A stretch of 64,000 nt of DNA, from positions 186,001 through 250,000 of the forward strand of contig SVOA01000001.1 of assembly GCA_015066635.1 (NCBI GenBank), read 5' to 3'. Positions 17,074-25,236 of this stretch are shown piece after piece. The stretch's first letter is position 1. Each line of letters starts with the position of its first letter. Both the position numbers and the translations under genes were made by a program. The notes beneath the pieces were generated by a model. It had not been told where the DNA came from, made no database searches, and saw only the letters and a list, made by a program, of their open reading frames with translations. Source of the stretch: Oscillospiraceae bacterium (GTDB lineage Bacteria; Bacillota; Clostridia; Oscillospirales; Acutalibacteraceae).

Positions 17074-17895
17074 ATGGCAAAAGAATTCAAAGTAAAAATA
17101 CCCGAGGTTTTTGACCTTGAACTGTCGCTTGACTGCGGTCAGGCGTTCAGGTGGAGCAAGGACGACGAGGGATATATGCAGGGTGTTGTCGCAGACCGTT
17201 TTTACAGACTGAAGCAGGAAAACGGCATACTCTGCTGCAACTGCGGCGCCGCGGAGTTTGATAGGGTGTTAAGACCTTACCTTGATTTTGACAGAGATTA
17301 CAAAAAACTGACCGACAGTTTTGCGTCGGACAAATATCTCAGCAGAGCGGTGCAGCAGTACAGCGGTATCAGAATACTGCGTCAGCAGCCCTGGGAGGCG
17401 CTTTGCTCCTTCATTATTTCGCAGAATAACAATATCCCGAGAATCAAGGGCATTATTTCAAGACTTTGCAAGAGCTTCGGCGACTGTATTGACGGAGAAA
17501 ACTATACTTTCCCGTCCTTTGACAGACTTTGCCTGCTAACTCCCGAGGAACTCGCTCCGCTTCGCGCGGGTTTCAGGGCAAAATACATAATTGACGCCGC
17601 AAAGAAGGTAAACTGCGGCGAGGTCGATTTTGAAAAAATAGAAAAAAACGATATAGAATTCGGCAGGCAGGAGCTTATAAAAATAAAGGGGGTCGGCAAA
17701 AAGGTTGCCGAATGCACCCTGCTTTACGGCTTCGGTAAATATGAGGCGTTTCCCGTTGACGTTTGGGTTAAGAGAATACTTGCCGAGATGTATCCGCAGG
17801 GGCTTCCCGAGTGTATAAAGGGGAGCGAAGGCATAGCCCAGCAGTATCTTTTCCATTACAGGCGCAATTCAGCCGATTTTGCATCCGAAAAATAA
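17074..17895 (+). CDS. ogg: 8-oxoguanine DNA glycosylase (OGG1-type, HhH-GPD)
   Basis: This bifunctional glycosylase/AP lyase removes oxidised guanine. The 273 residues comprise an N-terminal OGG domain (LSLDCGQAFRWSKD, where the CGQxFRW segment contacts 8-oxoG), then the HhH-GPD core (QPWEALCSFIISQNNNIPRIKGII) with catalytic Lys in KGVGKKVAEC (near 206) and Asp in FPVDVWV (near 228). An upstream in-frame ATG at 17029 would add 15 residues, but GGAGACAGG sits directly before ATG 17074. OGG1-type enzymes are common in Clostridia in place of MutM. Confidence 0.92.
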   Translation: MAKEFKVKIPEVFDLELSLDCGQAFRWSKDDEGYMQGVVADRFYRLKQENGILCCNCGAAEFDRVLRPYLDFDRDYKKLTDSFASDKYLSRAVQQYSGIRILRQQPWEALCSFIISQNNNIPRIKGIISRLCKSFGDCIDGENYTFPSFDRLCLLTPEELAPLRAGFRAKYIIDAAKKVNCGEVDFEKIEKNDIEFGRQELIKIKGVGKKVAECTLLYGFGKYEAFPVDVWVKRILAEMYPQGLPECIKGSEGIAQQYLFHYRRNSADFASEK

Positions 17896-17932
17896 AAATT
17901 CGGTAAGTTTACAAAGTTTTTGCTTTTTATGG

Positions 17933-17961
17933 TTGAGAATTTTATATATTAAGGTTATAAT
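17933..17961 (+). promoter_or_regulatory. Promoter for mreB cell-shape operon
   Basis: TTGAGA (17933-17938), a 17-base spacer and TATAAT (17956-17961). It leaves an untranslated leader of about 70 bases. Confidence 0.75.
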
Positions 17962-18037
17962 ATATTTATTATATTAAAATGGGCAGATATACAGTTACGG
18001 AATATAGATAATTAAAAAAGAGAAAGGAATCAGAAAA

Positions 18038-19048
18038 ATGTTGTTCTCACAGGATATCGGAATTGATTTAGGTACGGCAAATACGCTGGTCTTTGTTAAA
18101 GGCAAGGGTATTGTTATCAGAGAACCCTCGGTTGTTGCGGTTGACGTAAGCTCCTATCCGCAGAAGGTTGTTGCGGTCGGCAACAAGGCAAAGCAGATGA
18201 TAGGCAGAACCCCCGGTTCGATTACGGCGGTAAGACCTCTTAAAGACGGCGTTATCGCCGACTTTGACATAACATCGGATATGCTTAAAGAGTTTATTAA
18301 GATGGCAATTTCTTCGTCTCCGTTTTCAAGGGCGAGGGTTGTTATCTGTATTCCTTCGGGCGTTACCGAGGTTGAGAGGAGAGCCGTTCATGACGCTGCA
18401 CGTTCGGCGGGCGCAAAGCACGTAAGTCTTATCGAGGAACCCATGGCGGCGGCAATAGGCGCGGGACTTCCCGTTTCCGAAGCTGTAGGCAGTATGGTAG
18501 TCGATATCGGAGGCGGTACTGCGGAGGTTGCGGTTATCTCCTACGGCGACATTGTTACCGCGCAGTCCGCAAGAGTTGCCGGCGATAACTTTGACGAGTC
18601 GATTATCGCATATATCAGAAGAAAGCATAATCTTTTAATCGGCGAGAGAACAGCAGAGGATATAAAAATAAAAATCGGCTCCGCCTATCCCTATGACGGC
18701 GAAGGCGCTATGGACGTTAAGGGCAGAAACCTGCTTGACGGACTTCCCAAGAACATTGAAATAACCTCGGAGGAGGTCAGAGAAGCGCTTTCGGACTCTG
18801 TCGGTCAGATTATAGACACAGTACGTTCAACGCTTGAAAAAACTCCCCCTGAGCTCGCTGCCGACATAATTGACAGAGGCATCATGCTCACGGGCGGCGG
18901 CGCTTTGCTCAGAGGGCTTGACAAGCTTATTTCCATAGAAACAAAAATTCCCGTTCACGTTGCCGAGAATCCCCTTGACTGCGTCGTTGAGGGTACGGGA
19001 ATATTCCTTGAGAATATGGCTCATCTCGGCAAAAAAGACTATATCTGA
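18038..19048 (+). CDS. mreB: Rod-shape determining actin homologue MreB
   Basis: MreB polymerises on the inner membrane and organises sidewall peptidoglycan synthesis. The 336 residues have the actin-fold nucleotide motifs: phosphate 1 [10 protein letters not shown] (from about residue 10), connect 1/phosphate 2 [15 protein letters not shown], and adenosine [12 protein letters not shown]. The ribosome site is AAAGGAA. It heads the mreB-mreC-mreD-mrdA-minD cluster. A 12-bp hairpin lies between it and mreC. Confidence 0.96.
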   Translation: MLFSQDIGIDLGTANTLVFVKGKGIVIREPSVVAVDVSSYPQKVVAVGNKAKQMIGRTPGSITAVRPLKDGVIADFDITSDMLKEFIKMAISSSPFSRARVVICIPSGVTEVERRAVHDAARSAGAKHVSLIEEPMAAAIGAGLPVSEAVGSMVVDIGGGTAEVAVISYGDIVTAQSARVAGDNFDESIIAYIRRKHNLLIGERTAEDIKIKIGSAYPYDGEGAMDVKGRNLLDGLPKNIEITSEEVREALSDSVGQIIDTVRSTLEKTPPELAADIIDRGIMLTGGGALLRGLDKLISIETKIPVHVAENPLDCVVEGTGIFLENMAHLGKKDYI

Positions 19049-19049
19049 T

Positions 19050-19077
19050 AAATAAGGCAGGGTAACCTGTCTTATTT
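19050..19077 (+). terminator. Hairpin in mreB-mreC gap (possible attenuator or RNA-processing site)
   Basis: AAATAAGGCAGG pairs over 12 bases with CCTGTCTTATTT around loop GTAA, starting one base after the mreB stop. The right arm ends TTT, so termination would be partial at most. MreB is usually made in excess over MreC, and a leaky terminator here would give that ratio. Confidence 0.5.
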
Positions 19078-19103
19078 AAACCCGATGAAAGGAAGGTGAA
19101 AAA

Positions 19104-19949
19104 ATGAAACACTTTATTAAAAGCAAGGCGTTCAGAGTGCTGCTTGCAACGGCGGTTATTTTGCTTGCTTTGATAGCCGCAGCCGCGTCGATAAGCTCTA
19201 AATCTTCTCCCGTGACAAAGGCGGCAAGTTTTGCTTTTTCGCCTCTTTCGAGAGCGGCTTCATACATAGCGGAAAAATTCGACAGCTTTACGGGCGGCTT
19301 TATTTCGGCAAGCTCGTACAGAGCAAGGGTTGAGCAGCTTGAGGAGCAGGTTGCCGACTATCAGAGCAAGCTCGTTGAGTACGAAAAGCTTAAAAAACAA
19401 GTCGAATCTTATGAAAAATTCCTCGAAATAAAAGAGAAAAGTCCCGACTTCCGTTTTACTGCCGGCTCGGTTATAGGCAGAGATTCAGCCGATACCTTCG
19501 GTTCGTTTCAGCTTAACTGCGGCAGTAATGACGGCGTTGAAGTCAACGACCCCGTTATCAGCGGAGAATATCTTATAGGCGTGGTCAAGGAGGTTACGCC
19601 CACGACCTGCGTGGTGCTGTCAATCTGCGACCCCAAGGTTAACGCCGCGGCGTATGAAATCAGAACGGGCGAGCTCGGATATACCGAAACCACGGTAAAA
19701 CTTGCTGTTGACTCCACGGTTAAATTCACGGGACTTACCAAGGATACTGCGGTCGCAGAGGGCGGAATAGTCTGTACCTCGGGAGTCGGAGGAGTTTTTC
19801 CGAGAGGCCTTATCATCGGTTCGGTTACCGCGGTTAAAAAAGAGGAGGGCAACATCTCATACTATGCCGAGGTTCGACCCGAAATCGACATCAGCGAGGT
19901 TCAGGACGCATTTGTCATAACTGATTTTGAGGGTAAGGGCGATGCGTAA
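19104..19949 (+). CDS. mreC: Rod-shape determining protein MreC
   Basis: MreC is a bitopic membrane protein that links MreB to extracellular peptidoglycan synthases such as PBP2. The 281 residues have an N-terminal membrane helix (about 10-33), a periplasm-side coiled coil (about 65-110, RARVEQLEEQVADYQSKLVEYEK) and paired beta-barrel domains (about 120-280) with the conserved GS(N)DGVEVNDPVISG and GGIVCTSGVGGVFPRGL segments. Ribosome site GGAAGGTGA. mreD starts inside its 3' end. Confidence 0.94.
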   Translation: MKHFIKSKAFRVLLATAVILLALIAAAASISSKSSPVTKAASFAFSPLSRAASYIAEKFDSFTGGFISASSYRARVEQLEEQVADYQSKLVEYEKLKKQVESYEKFLEIKEKSPDFRFTAGSVIGRDSADTFGSFQLNCGSNDGVEVNDPVISGEYLIGVVKEVTPTTCVVLSICDPKVNAAAYEIRTGELGYTETTVKLAVDSTVKFTGLTKDTAVAEGGIVCTSGVGGVFPRGLIIGSVTAVKKEEGNISYYAEVRPEIDISEVQDAFVITDFEGKGDA

Positions 19950-20466
19950 AAGGACAAGACTCTTAATCATCAGATGGGTTACTTTTGCGCTGATGATAAT
20001 AATTATAAATATTTTACAGAATACGCAGGGCTTCTTCCCCGAGATTTTCGGGGTAAGAGCGTTTTTGCTTATTCCGGCTACTGTCTGTATCGGCATGTTT
20101 GAGAGAAAATATGCAGGCGCGTTTTTCGGACTTTTTGCCGGCGCTCTGTGGGATACCGTTACTCCGCTCGGCGACGGCTACAACGCATTTGTTCTTATGC
20201 TTTTCGGCGCTGTCTGCGGACTGCTGATTACCGTGCTGATGCGTAATCATCTGCTTACGGCTCTGATTTTGAGCTTCGGAGCAAGCGTTTTATATGCTCT
20301 GCTGTATGTCATATTCTTTATAGTTGCGCAGGGTATGGAGGACTCGGCATATCTTTTCTTCAGATATTATCTGACGGGCGCGGTTTACACGGCGCTGTTC
20401 ACACCCGTTTTTTACATTTTTGTAATGGGCGTTGTCAGGGCTACAACGGTTGAGGAGAAATACTGA
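19942..20466 (+). CDS. mreD: Rod-shape determining protein MreD
   Basis: The 174-residue polytopic membrane protein has about five helices and lies in the standard position after mreC. It begins with a basic cytoplasmic tail (MRKRTR) and ATG 19942 overlaps mreC by eight bases. A TTG five codons upstream is an alternative but has no better ribosome site. The segment MFERKYAGAFFGLFAGALWD is typical of MreD. Confidence 0.88.
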   Translation: MRKRTRLLIIRWVTFALMIIIINILQNTQGFFPEIFGVRAFLLIPATVCIGMFERKYAGAFFGLFAGALWDTVTPLGDGYNAFVLMLFGAVCGLLITVLMRNHLLTALILSFGASVLYALLYVIFFIVAQGMEDSAYLFFRYYLTGAVYTALFTPVFYIFVMGVVRATTVEEKY

Positions 20467-20482
20467 CAAAGGAGGCGCTGTA

Positions 20483-22585
20483 ATGAGAGAGAATTCAAAA
20501 AACATAAAAAGACGCATTACGGCGTTTACCGTCGCAGTGCTTCTTGTTTTTTCCCTGTTTGCGGCTGACCTTTTCAGAATTCAGATAGTTCACGCGGAGG
20601 ACTACACGGTTAAAAGCGTTGCGCTTAGCACAAGCGACACCGTGATTGAGGCGGCAAGAGGAGAGATCCTCGATACCAACGGCATACCTCTTGTTACTAA
20701 CAGACAGATAAATTCAATAGTTTTCAACGGCTCGTATTTCCCGTCAACCAAGGAGCAGGAGCAGAGAAACGAGATCATTTTGTCGCTCATAAATCTGCTT
20801 GAAAAGCACGGAACGGCGTGGAATTTTGATATTCCGATGTACTTTGACGAGAACGGGCAGATTCAGTTTAAACCCGACAGCGATAAGGATATACGCGCGC
20901 TTAAATCAAAGAGCATACTTTATCTCAACGATTATGCGACCGCGCAGAATTGCTTTGACGAATTAAAGGAAAAATTCAATCTTAGGAATTATTCGGACAG
21001 CGAGGCACTCAAAATCGGCTCGGTCTGCTATTCCCTTAAAAAGGAAGCTTTCTCCACGGCTAACCCCTACACCTTTGCGGATGATGTTTCGGTTGAGCTT
21101 GCCTCAAAGGTAAGGGAAAACAGTTCCTTTTATCAAGGCGTTGAAATCAAGGTTGTTTCCGAAAGACAGTATCTTGACGGAACTATCGCCCCTCATATTA
21201 TAGGTGTTGTCGGCAAACTCAATGCTGAGGAATACAACAGTAAGACCGAGGAGTTTCAGGAGGCGTTGAAGGACGAAACCAAGACGGCTGAAGAGCTTGA
21301 GAGGTTAAAGCTCCGCGCCTATTCTATGGATGATATCATAGGTAAATTCGGGCTTGAAGCGTCAATGGAGAACTATCTGCGCGGAACAAACGGTATTGAA
21401 AGCACCGTTACCGACGCACAGAAAAACAAAACGACACAGATTACTGTTGCGCCCGTGCAGGGCTGCGCAGTTGTAACAACCATAAATTCGGAGCTTCAGA
21501 AAAGCGTTCAGCAGTCGCTCGCGTCTTTCGTCGAGAGCCACAGGGAAAACAGGTCGATACCTGCTGTCGGCTCGGCAGTAGTTATGGAGGTCAATACGGG
21601 CGCGGTTATCGCCTGTGCCACTTATCCGGGATATAATCTTGCGACCTATTATGACGACTATCAGGCGCTTTCTGAGGATAAGGCATCTCCGCTCTGGAAC
21701 AGAGCGCTTCAAAGCACCTACGAGCCCGGCTCGACTTTTAAGCTGAGCGTTGCGCTTGCGGGACTTGAGGAAGGCGTTATCAACGAAAACACCAAATTCC
21801 ACTGTAACCATATATACGACCAGTTTGAGGACACAACCTTTAAATGCCTCGGAACTCACGGAAATATTGACGTCAGGGAGGCAATTAACCAGTCCTGCAA
21901 TATTTTCTTTTACGAAACGGGCAGACTGCTCGGTATTGAGAAGATGAACGATTACGCTTCGCGTCTCGGTCTCGGTCAGAAAACGGGCGTTGAGGTCAGC
22001 GAGTCAACGGGAGTGCTTGCGGGTATCGCATACAGAGAGTCGCACGGCGGCATCTGGTACCCCGGCGACACCGTTCAGGCGGCTATCGGTCAGTCGGATA
22101 ACCTTTATACACCGATTCAGCTGTGCAGTTATGTTGCCACGGTTGCGAACGGAGGAACGCGCTACAAGGCGCATTTTGTCAAGAGCGTTAAGAGCGCGGA
22201 TTACTCCGAAACATACATAGAAAACACACCTATTGTTCTCAACGAAACAGGCATTTCACAGAGAAGCTTTGACATAGTCAGGGAAGGTATGGTAAGGCTC
22301 GGACAGAGAACAGCCGCTTTTGCCGACCTGCCCGTAACGGTAGCGGCAAAGACAGGTACTGCCGAGTCAAAGGCAAAGGTCGCAGGTAAAATCGAATCGG
22401 GACTTAACGGCTTTATGGTTTCGTTTGCACCTGCCGAAAACCCCGAAATAGCTGTTTGCGTGGCGATAGAGAATTTAAACAGCGGTGCCGCAACCGCAAC
22501 GCTTGCCGCCGATATATACAGAGCGTACTTCGGCGTAAAGAGCGAGGTTGACACCTCTGTCGGATACAATACGGTACTTAACTGA
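20483..22585 (+). CDS. mrdA: Penicillin-binding protein 2, class B transpeptidase of the elongasome
   Basis: This enzyme crosslinks sidewall peptidoglycan with MreBCD and RodA. The 700 residues comprise one N-terminal membrane helix (about 10-30), a pedestal/dimerisation domain with the conserved ARGEILDTNG, and the transpeptidase domain with the active-site tetrad STFK (STYEPGSTFKLS), SxN as SCN (INQSCNIFF) and KTGT (VAAKTGTAES). A frame extending upstream to 20432 overlaps mreD, but AAAGGAGG before ATG 20483 fixes the start. rodA is not in the window. Confidence 0.92.
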   Translation: MRENSKNIKRRITAFTVAVLLVFSLFAADLFRIQIVHAEDYTVKSVALSTSDTVIEAARGEILDTNGIPLVTNRQINSIVFNGSYFPSTKEQEQRNEIILSLINLLEKHGTAWNFDIPMYFDENGQIQFKPDSDKDIRALKSKSILYLNDYATAQNCFDELKEKFNLRNYSDSEALKIGSVCYSLKKEAFSTANPYTFADDVSVELASKVRENSSFYQGVEIKVVSERQYLDGTIAPHIIGVVGKLNAEEYNSKTEEFQEALKDETKTAEELERLKLRAYSMDDIIGKFGLEASMENYLRGTNGIESTVTDAQKNKTTQITVAPVQGCAVVTTINSELQKSVQQSLASFVESHRENRSIPAVGSAVVMEVNTGAVIACATYPGYNLATYYDDYQALSEDKASPLWNRALQSTYEPGSTFKLSVALAGLEEGVINENTKFHCNHIYDQFEDTTFKCLGTHGNIDVREAINQSCNIFFYETGRLLGIEKMNDYASRLGLGQKTGVEVSESTGVLAGIAYRESHGGIWYPGDTVQAAIGQSDNLYTPIQLCSYVATVANGGTRYKAHFVKSVKSADYSETYIENTPIVLNETGISQRSFDIVREGMVRLGQRTAAFADLPVTVAAKTGTAESKAKVAGKIESGLNGFMVSFAPAENPEIAVCVAIENLNSGAATATLAADIYRAYFGVKSEVDTSVGYNTVLN

Positions 22586-22597
22586 AAGGAAATAAAG

Positions 22598-23329
22598 ATG
22601 GCGCAGAAAATACTTGTCCTCTCCGGAAAGGGAGGCGTGGGAAAATCTACCGTTACGGTATGTCTTGCCGAGGCTGTTACGGCGCTCGGTAAAAAGGCGC
22701 TGTGCATTGATGCGGATATAGGTTTCCGCAGTCTTGACCTCATTATGGGAACGGGCTCGGAAGCAGTTTATAACTGGCTTGACGTGGTAAACGGGAACTG
22801 CACCGCACAGGAAGCTCTCGTAAAGAAAAACGACAGTCTTTTTCTGCTCTCTGCACCGTCGGTATCCGGAATCGACACAAATAAAGAAAAATTCGGCGAA
22901 ATGCTCTCGCATTATGACGGGCAATTTGATTTTATCTTTCTTGACGCTCCGGCAGGCAGCGGAGAAATCCATAAAATTCTCGCTTCTGTCAGCGACTCCG
23001 CGCTGCTTGTGGTAACTCCTGACGCGGTTTCCGTGAGAAGCGCCGATATTGCCGTGGACAGAGCGCTTGAGGTCAACGGAGAGCTTAAACCGAGGATGAT
23101 AATTAACCGTTTTAAAAAGAGCGAAGTTTTGTCGGGCAGGCAGTTAAAGCTTGACGACGTGATAAATCTTACGCATACACAGCTTATAGGGGTTATACCC
23201 GAGAGCGACAGCGTACGGCTTATGGTATCGGGCGGACCTCTTGCAGAGTCGCCGAGGTCGGCTTTCTATCGGACGGCGCAAAGACTTAACGGCGAGCAGG
23301 TTATTTTTAATAAACGTTATTTTTCTTAG
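22598..23329 (+). CDS. minD: Septum-site ATPase MinD-like
   Basis: The 243-residue deviant Walker-A ATPase has KGGVGKSTVTVCLAE (from residue 11), IDADIGFRSLDLIMG and FLDAPAGSG. MinD recruits MinC to the membrane to block off-centre Z rings. Its place after mreBCD-mrdA matches min operons, but no minC or minE is present: the next gene is mgsA. The C-terminus (RLNGEQVIFNKRYFS) does not show the usual Lys-rich amphipathic membrane helix, so membrane binding may differ. Start after GAAAGGAA. Confidence 0.85.
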   Translation: MAQKILVLSGKGGVGKSTVTVCLAEAVTALGKKALCIDADIGFRSLDLIMGTGSEAVYNWLDVVNGNCTAQEALVKKNDSLFLLSAPSVSGIDTNKEKFGEMLSHYDGQFDFIFLDAPAGSGEIHKILASVSDSALLVVTPDAVSVRSADIAVDRALEVNGELKPRMIINRFKKSEVLSGRQLKLDDVINLTHTQLIGVIPESDSVRLMVSGGPLAESPRSAFYRTAQRLNGEQVIFNKRYFS

Positions 23330-23337
23330 AATAAAGG

Positions 23338-23366
23338 TTGAAATAAACCTTAAAATTTGTTATCAT
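23338..23366 (+). promoter_or_regulatory. Promoter for mgsA
   Basis: TTGAAA (23338-23343), a 17-base spacer and TATCAT (23361-23366). It probably also serves hisS and aspS, since no other promoter is seen before them. Confidence 0.65.
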
Positions 23367-23417
23367 ATTAGATGTATATGAAACATTTAACTGTAAATGA
23401 ATTTGGGGAGGTTAGGT

Positions 23418-23816
23418 ATGAACATAGCTTTAATGGCACATGACGATAAAAAAGAGCTTATGATTCAGTTCTGCATAGCGTATTGCGGAATTCTGTCGCG
23501 CCATAATCTGTGCGCAACGGGAACAACGGGAAAGCTTGTTTCAGAGGCAACGGGACTTAAAATAATGCAGTATCTCAGCGGCAGTCAGGGCGGCGGTCAG
23601 CAGATAGAGGCAAGAATTCAGTGCAACGAAATTGACCTGCTTCTTGTTTTTCGCTCACAGAAGCCGAAACCCAACGAGCCCAGCGAGAGCAATCTTTTAA
23701 GGCTCTGCGACGTTCACAATATTCCGGTGGCAACCAATATCGCTACTGCCGAGGCGCTTATACACAGTCTTGACAGGGGCGACCTTGACTGGAGAAATAT
23801 TGTTAATCCCAAATAA
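23418..23816 (+). CDS. mgsA: Methylglyoxal synthase
   Basis: MgsA converts dihydroxyacetone phosphate to methylglyoxal and phosphate, a bypass of lower glycolysis when phosphate is short. The 132 residues have the family's NIALMAHDDKKE start, TGTTGKLV phosphate loop, SGSQGGGQQIEA, and the catalytic Asp in the following CNEIDLL region. An ATG at 23397 opens the frame earlier, but GGGGAGG at 23405-23411 serves ATG 23418 and the shorter product matches the family start. Confidence 0.93.
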   Translation: MNIALMAHDDKKELMIQFCIAYCGILSRHNLCATGTTGKLVSEATGLKIMQYLSGSQGGGQQIEARIQCNEIDLLLVFRSQKPKPNEPSESNLLRLCDVHNIPVATNIATAEALIHSLDRGDLDWRNIVNPK

Positions 23817-23834
23817 AACGATCAGGGAAATTCC

Positions 23835-23857
23835 GCCTCTTCCGCTAAGGAGGAGGC
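23835..23857 (+). promoter_or_regulatory. Hairpin hiding the ribosome site before hisS
   Basis: GCCTCTTCC (23835-23843) pairs with GGAGGAGGC (23849-23857) around GCTAA. The right arm is the strong Shine-Dalgarno sequence of the four-codon frame at 23861, so the stem would control access to it. No U run follows, so it is not a terminator, and no T-box features are present. Confidence 0.5.
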
Positions 23858-23860
23858 ATT

Positions 23861-23875
23861 ATGTATAGAGGGTAA
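23861..23875 (+). CDS. Possible leader minicistron (Met-Tyr-Arg-Gly) before hisS
   Basis: ATG TAT AGA GGG TAA follows AGGAGGAGG at ideal spacing and ends five bases before the hisS ATG. The GAGGG inside it doubles as the hisS ribosome site. It may simply couple ribosome delivery to hisS. It contains no histidine codon, so classical attenuation by histidine is unlikely. Confidence 0.35.
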   Translation: MYRG

Positions 23876-23879
23876 AAAA

Positions 23880-25226
23880 ATGGCATTGATTACAAAGGCT
23901 GTCAAGGGAACGCTTGACACACTTCCGAACGACAGTCACAGAATTCAGTATGTTGAGCAGTCCATGCGCGAGGTCGCAGGTAATTACGGCTTCCGCGAAA
24001 TAAGGACGCCCGTTTTTGAACACACCGAGCTCTTTCAGCGCTCTGTCGGAGAAACCACCGACGTTGTGCAGAAGGAAATGTACACCTTTGAGGACAAGGG
24101 CGGCAGGTCGATAACGCTTCGTCCCGAGGGTACTGCGGGTGCGGTGCGCGCGTTTCTTGAGAACGGACTTTTTAATGAGCCCATGCCGCAGAAGGTTTAC
24201 TATCTGACCTCGTGTTACAGGTATGAGAAACCTCAGGCAGGCAGATTGAGGGAGTTTCATCAGTTCGGCGTTGAGTGCTTAGGCGCGCCCAATGCCGCGG
24301 CGGACGCAGAGGTTATTCTGCTTGCAAACGAGATTTTTAACTATCTCGGAGTTAAGAATATTTCGCTCGAGATAAACTCGATTGGCTGTCCCGCGTGCAG
24401 AGCAAAATTCCAGCAGGCGTTAAGAGAGTATTTTACGGCTCATTTTGACGAGCTGTGTGAGACCTGCAGAGGCAGACTTGAGAAAAATCCCATGAGGATA
24501 CTCGACTGTAAGAGTCCCGTTTGCTCGGAAATCGCAAAGGGAGCGCCGAAAATTCTTGACTATCTGTGTGATGACTGTAATGATCACTTTGATTTAGTTA
24601 AAAAATATCTAAACGAAAACAATATAGATTACACCGTAAACCCGACCATAGTAAGGGGACTTGATTACTACACAAGAACGGTATTTGAATTTGTTTCAAA
24701 CGAAATCGGTGCGCAGGGCACGGTTTGCGGAGGCGGAAGATATGACGGTCTCGTTGAGGAAATGGGCGGCAAACCAACAAGTGCGCTCGGCTTCGGACTC
24801 GGCATAGAAAGACTGCTTTTGCTTATGGATAAGCAGGGATGCGAATTCCCCGAGAGTAAAAAGTGCGACATTTTTATTGCGAGTACAGGCGAAAATGAAA
24901 ATATCAGAGCCTCGGTGCTTGCATCCGATTTGAGAAACGAGGGACTGTCCGCAGAGTTTGATACGGTCGGCAGGTCGGTAAAGGCACAGATGAAGTATGC
25001 CGATAAAATCGGAGCGCTTTATACCGTAGTGCTCGGTTCTGATGAGCTTGATTCGGGCAAGGCGATGCTAAAAAATATGTCAAATGCAGAGCAGACGGAA
25101 ATTAAACTTGCAGATTTTACCGACAGCTTTCAGTCGATAGTTATAAAGCAGGCGATGAGCACCTTTGATATGTCCGCTCTCGAGGGCTTTGACATTGACG
25201 ATATTGATGTTTCTGATATTTTTTAG
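23880..25226 (+). CDS. hisS: Histidyl-tRNA synthetase
   Basis: This class II synthetase charges tRNA-His. The 448 residues show the family start (VKGTLDTLPNDSHRIQYVE), motif 2 (TSCYRYEKPQAGRLREFHQFGVE), histidine-binding segments (RGLDYYTRTVFEF and CGGGRYDGLVEEMGG) and motif 3 (GFGLGIERLLLLM). The anticodon-binding domain occupies about residues 330-420, followed by an acidic tail. A minicistron and a hairpin precede it. aspS follows 10 bases after the stop. Confidence 0.96.
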   Translation: MALITKAVKGTLDTLPNDSHRIQYVEQSMREVAGNYGFREIRTPVFEHTELFQRSVGETTDVVQKEMYTFEDKGGRSITLRPEGTAGAVRAFLENGLFNEPMPQKVYYLTSCYRYEKPQAGRLREFHQFGVECLGAPNAAADAEVILLANEIFNYLGVKNISLEINSIGCPACRAKFQQALREYFTAHFDELCETCRGRLEKNPMRILDCKSPVCSEIAKGAPKILDYLCDDCNDHFDLVKKYLNENNIDYTVNPTIVRGLDYYTRTVFEFVSNEIGAQGTVCGGGRYDGLVEEMGGKPTSALGFGLGIERLLLLMDKQGCEFPESKKCDIFIASTGENENIRASVLASDLRNEGLSAEFDTVGRSVKAQMKYADKIGALYTVVLGSDELDSGKAMLKNMSNAEQTEIKLADFTDSFQSIVIKQAMSTFDMSALEGFDIDDIDVSDIF

Positions 25227-25236
25227 GGGGATGTAA

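Noticed and set aside
23817..23880. T-box leader before hisS
   Set aside because: No T-box sequence (TGGNACCGCG-like), specifier loop or terminator/antiterminator pair is present in this short leader.
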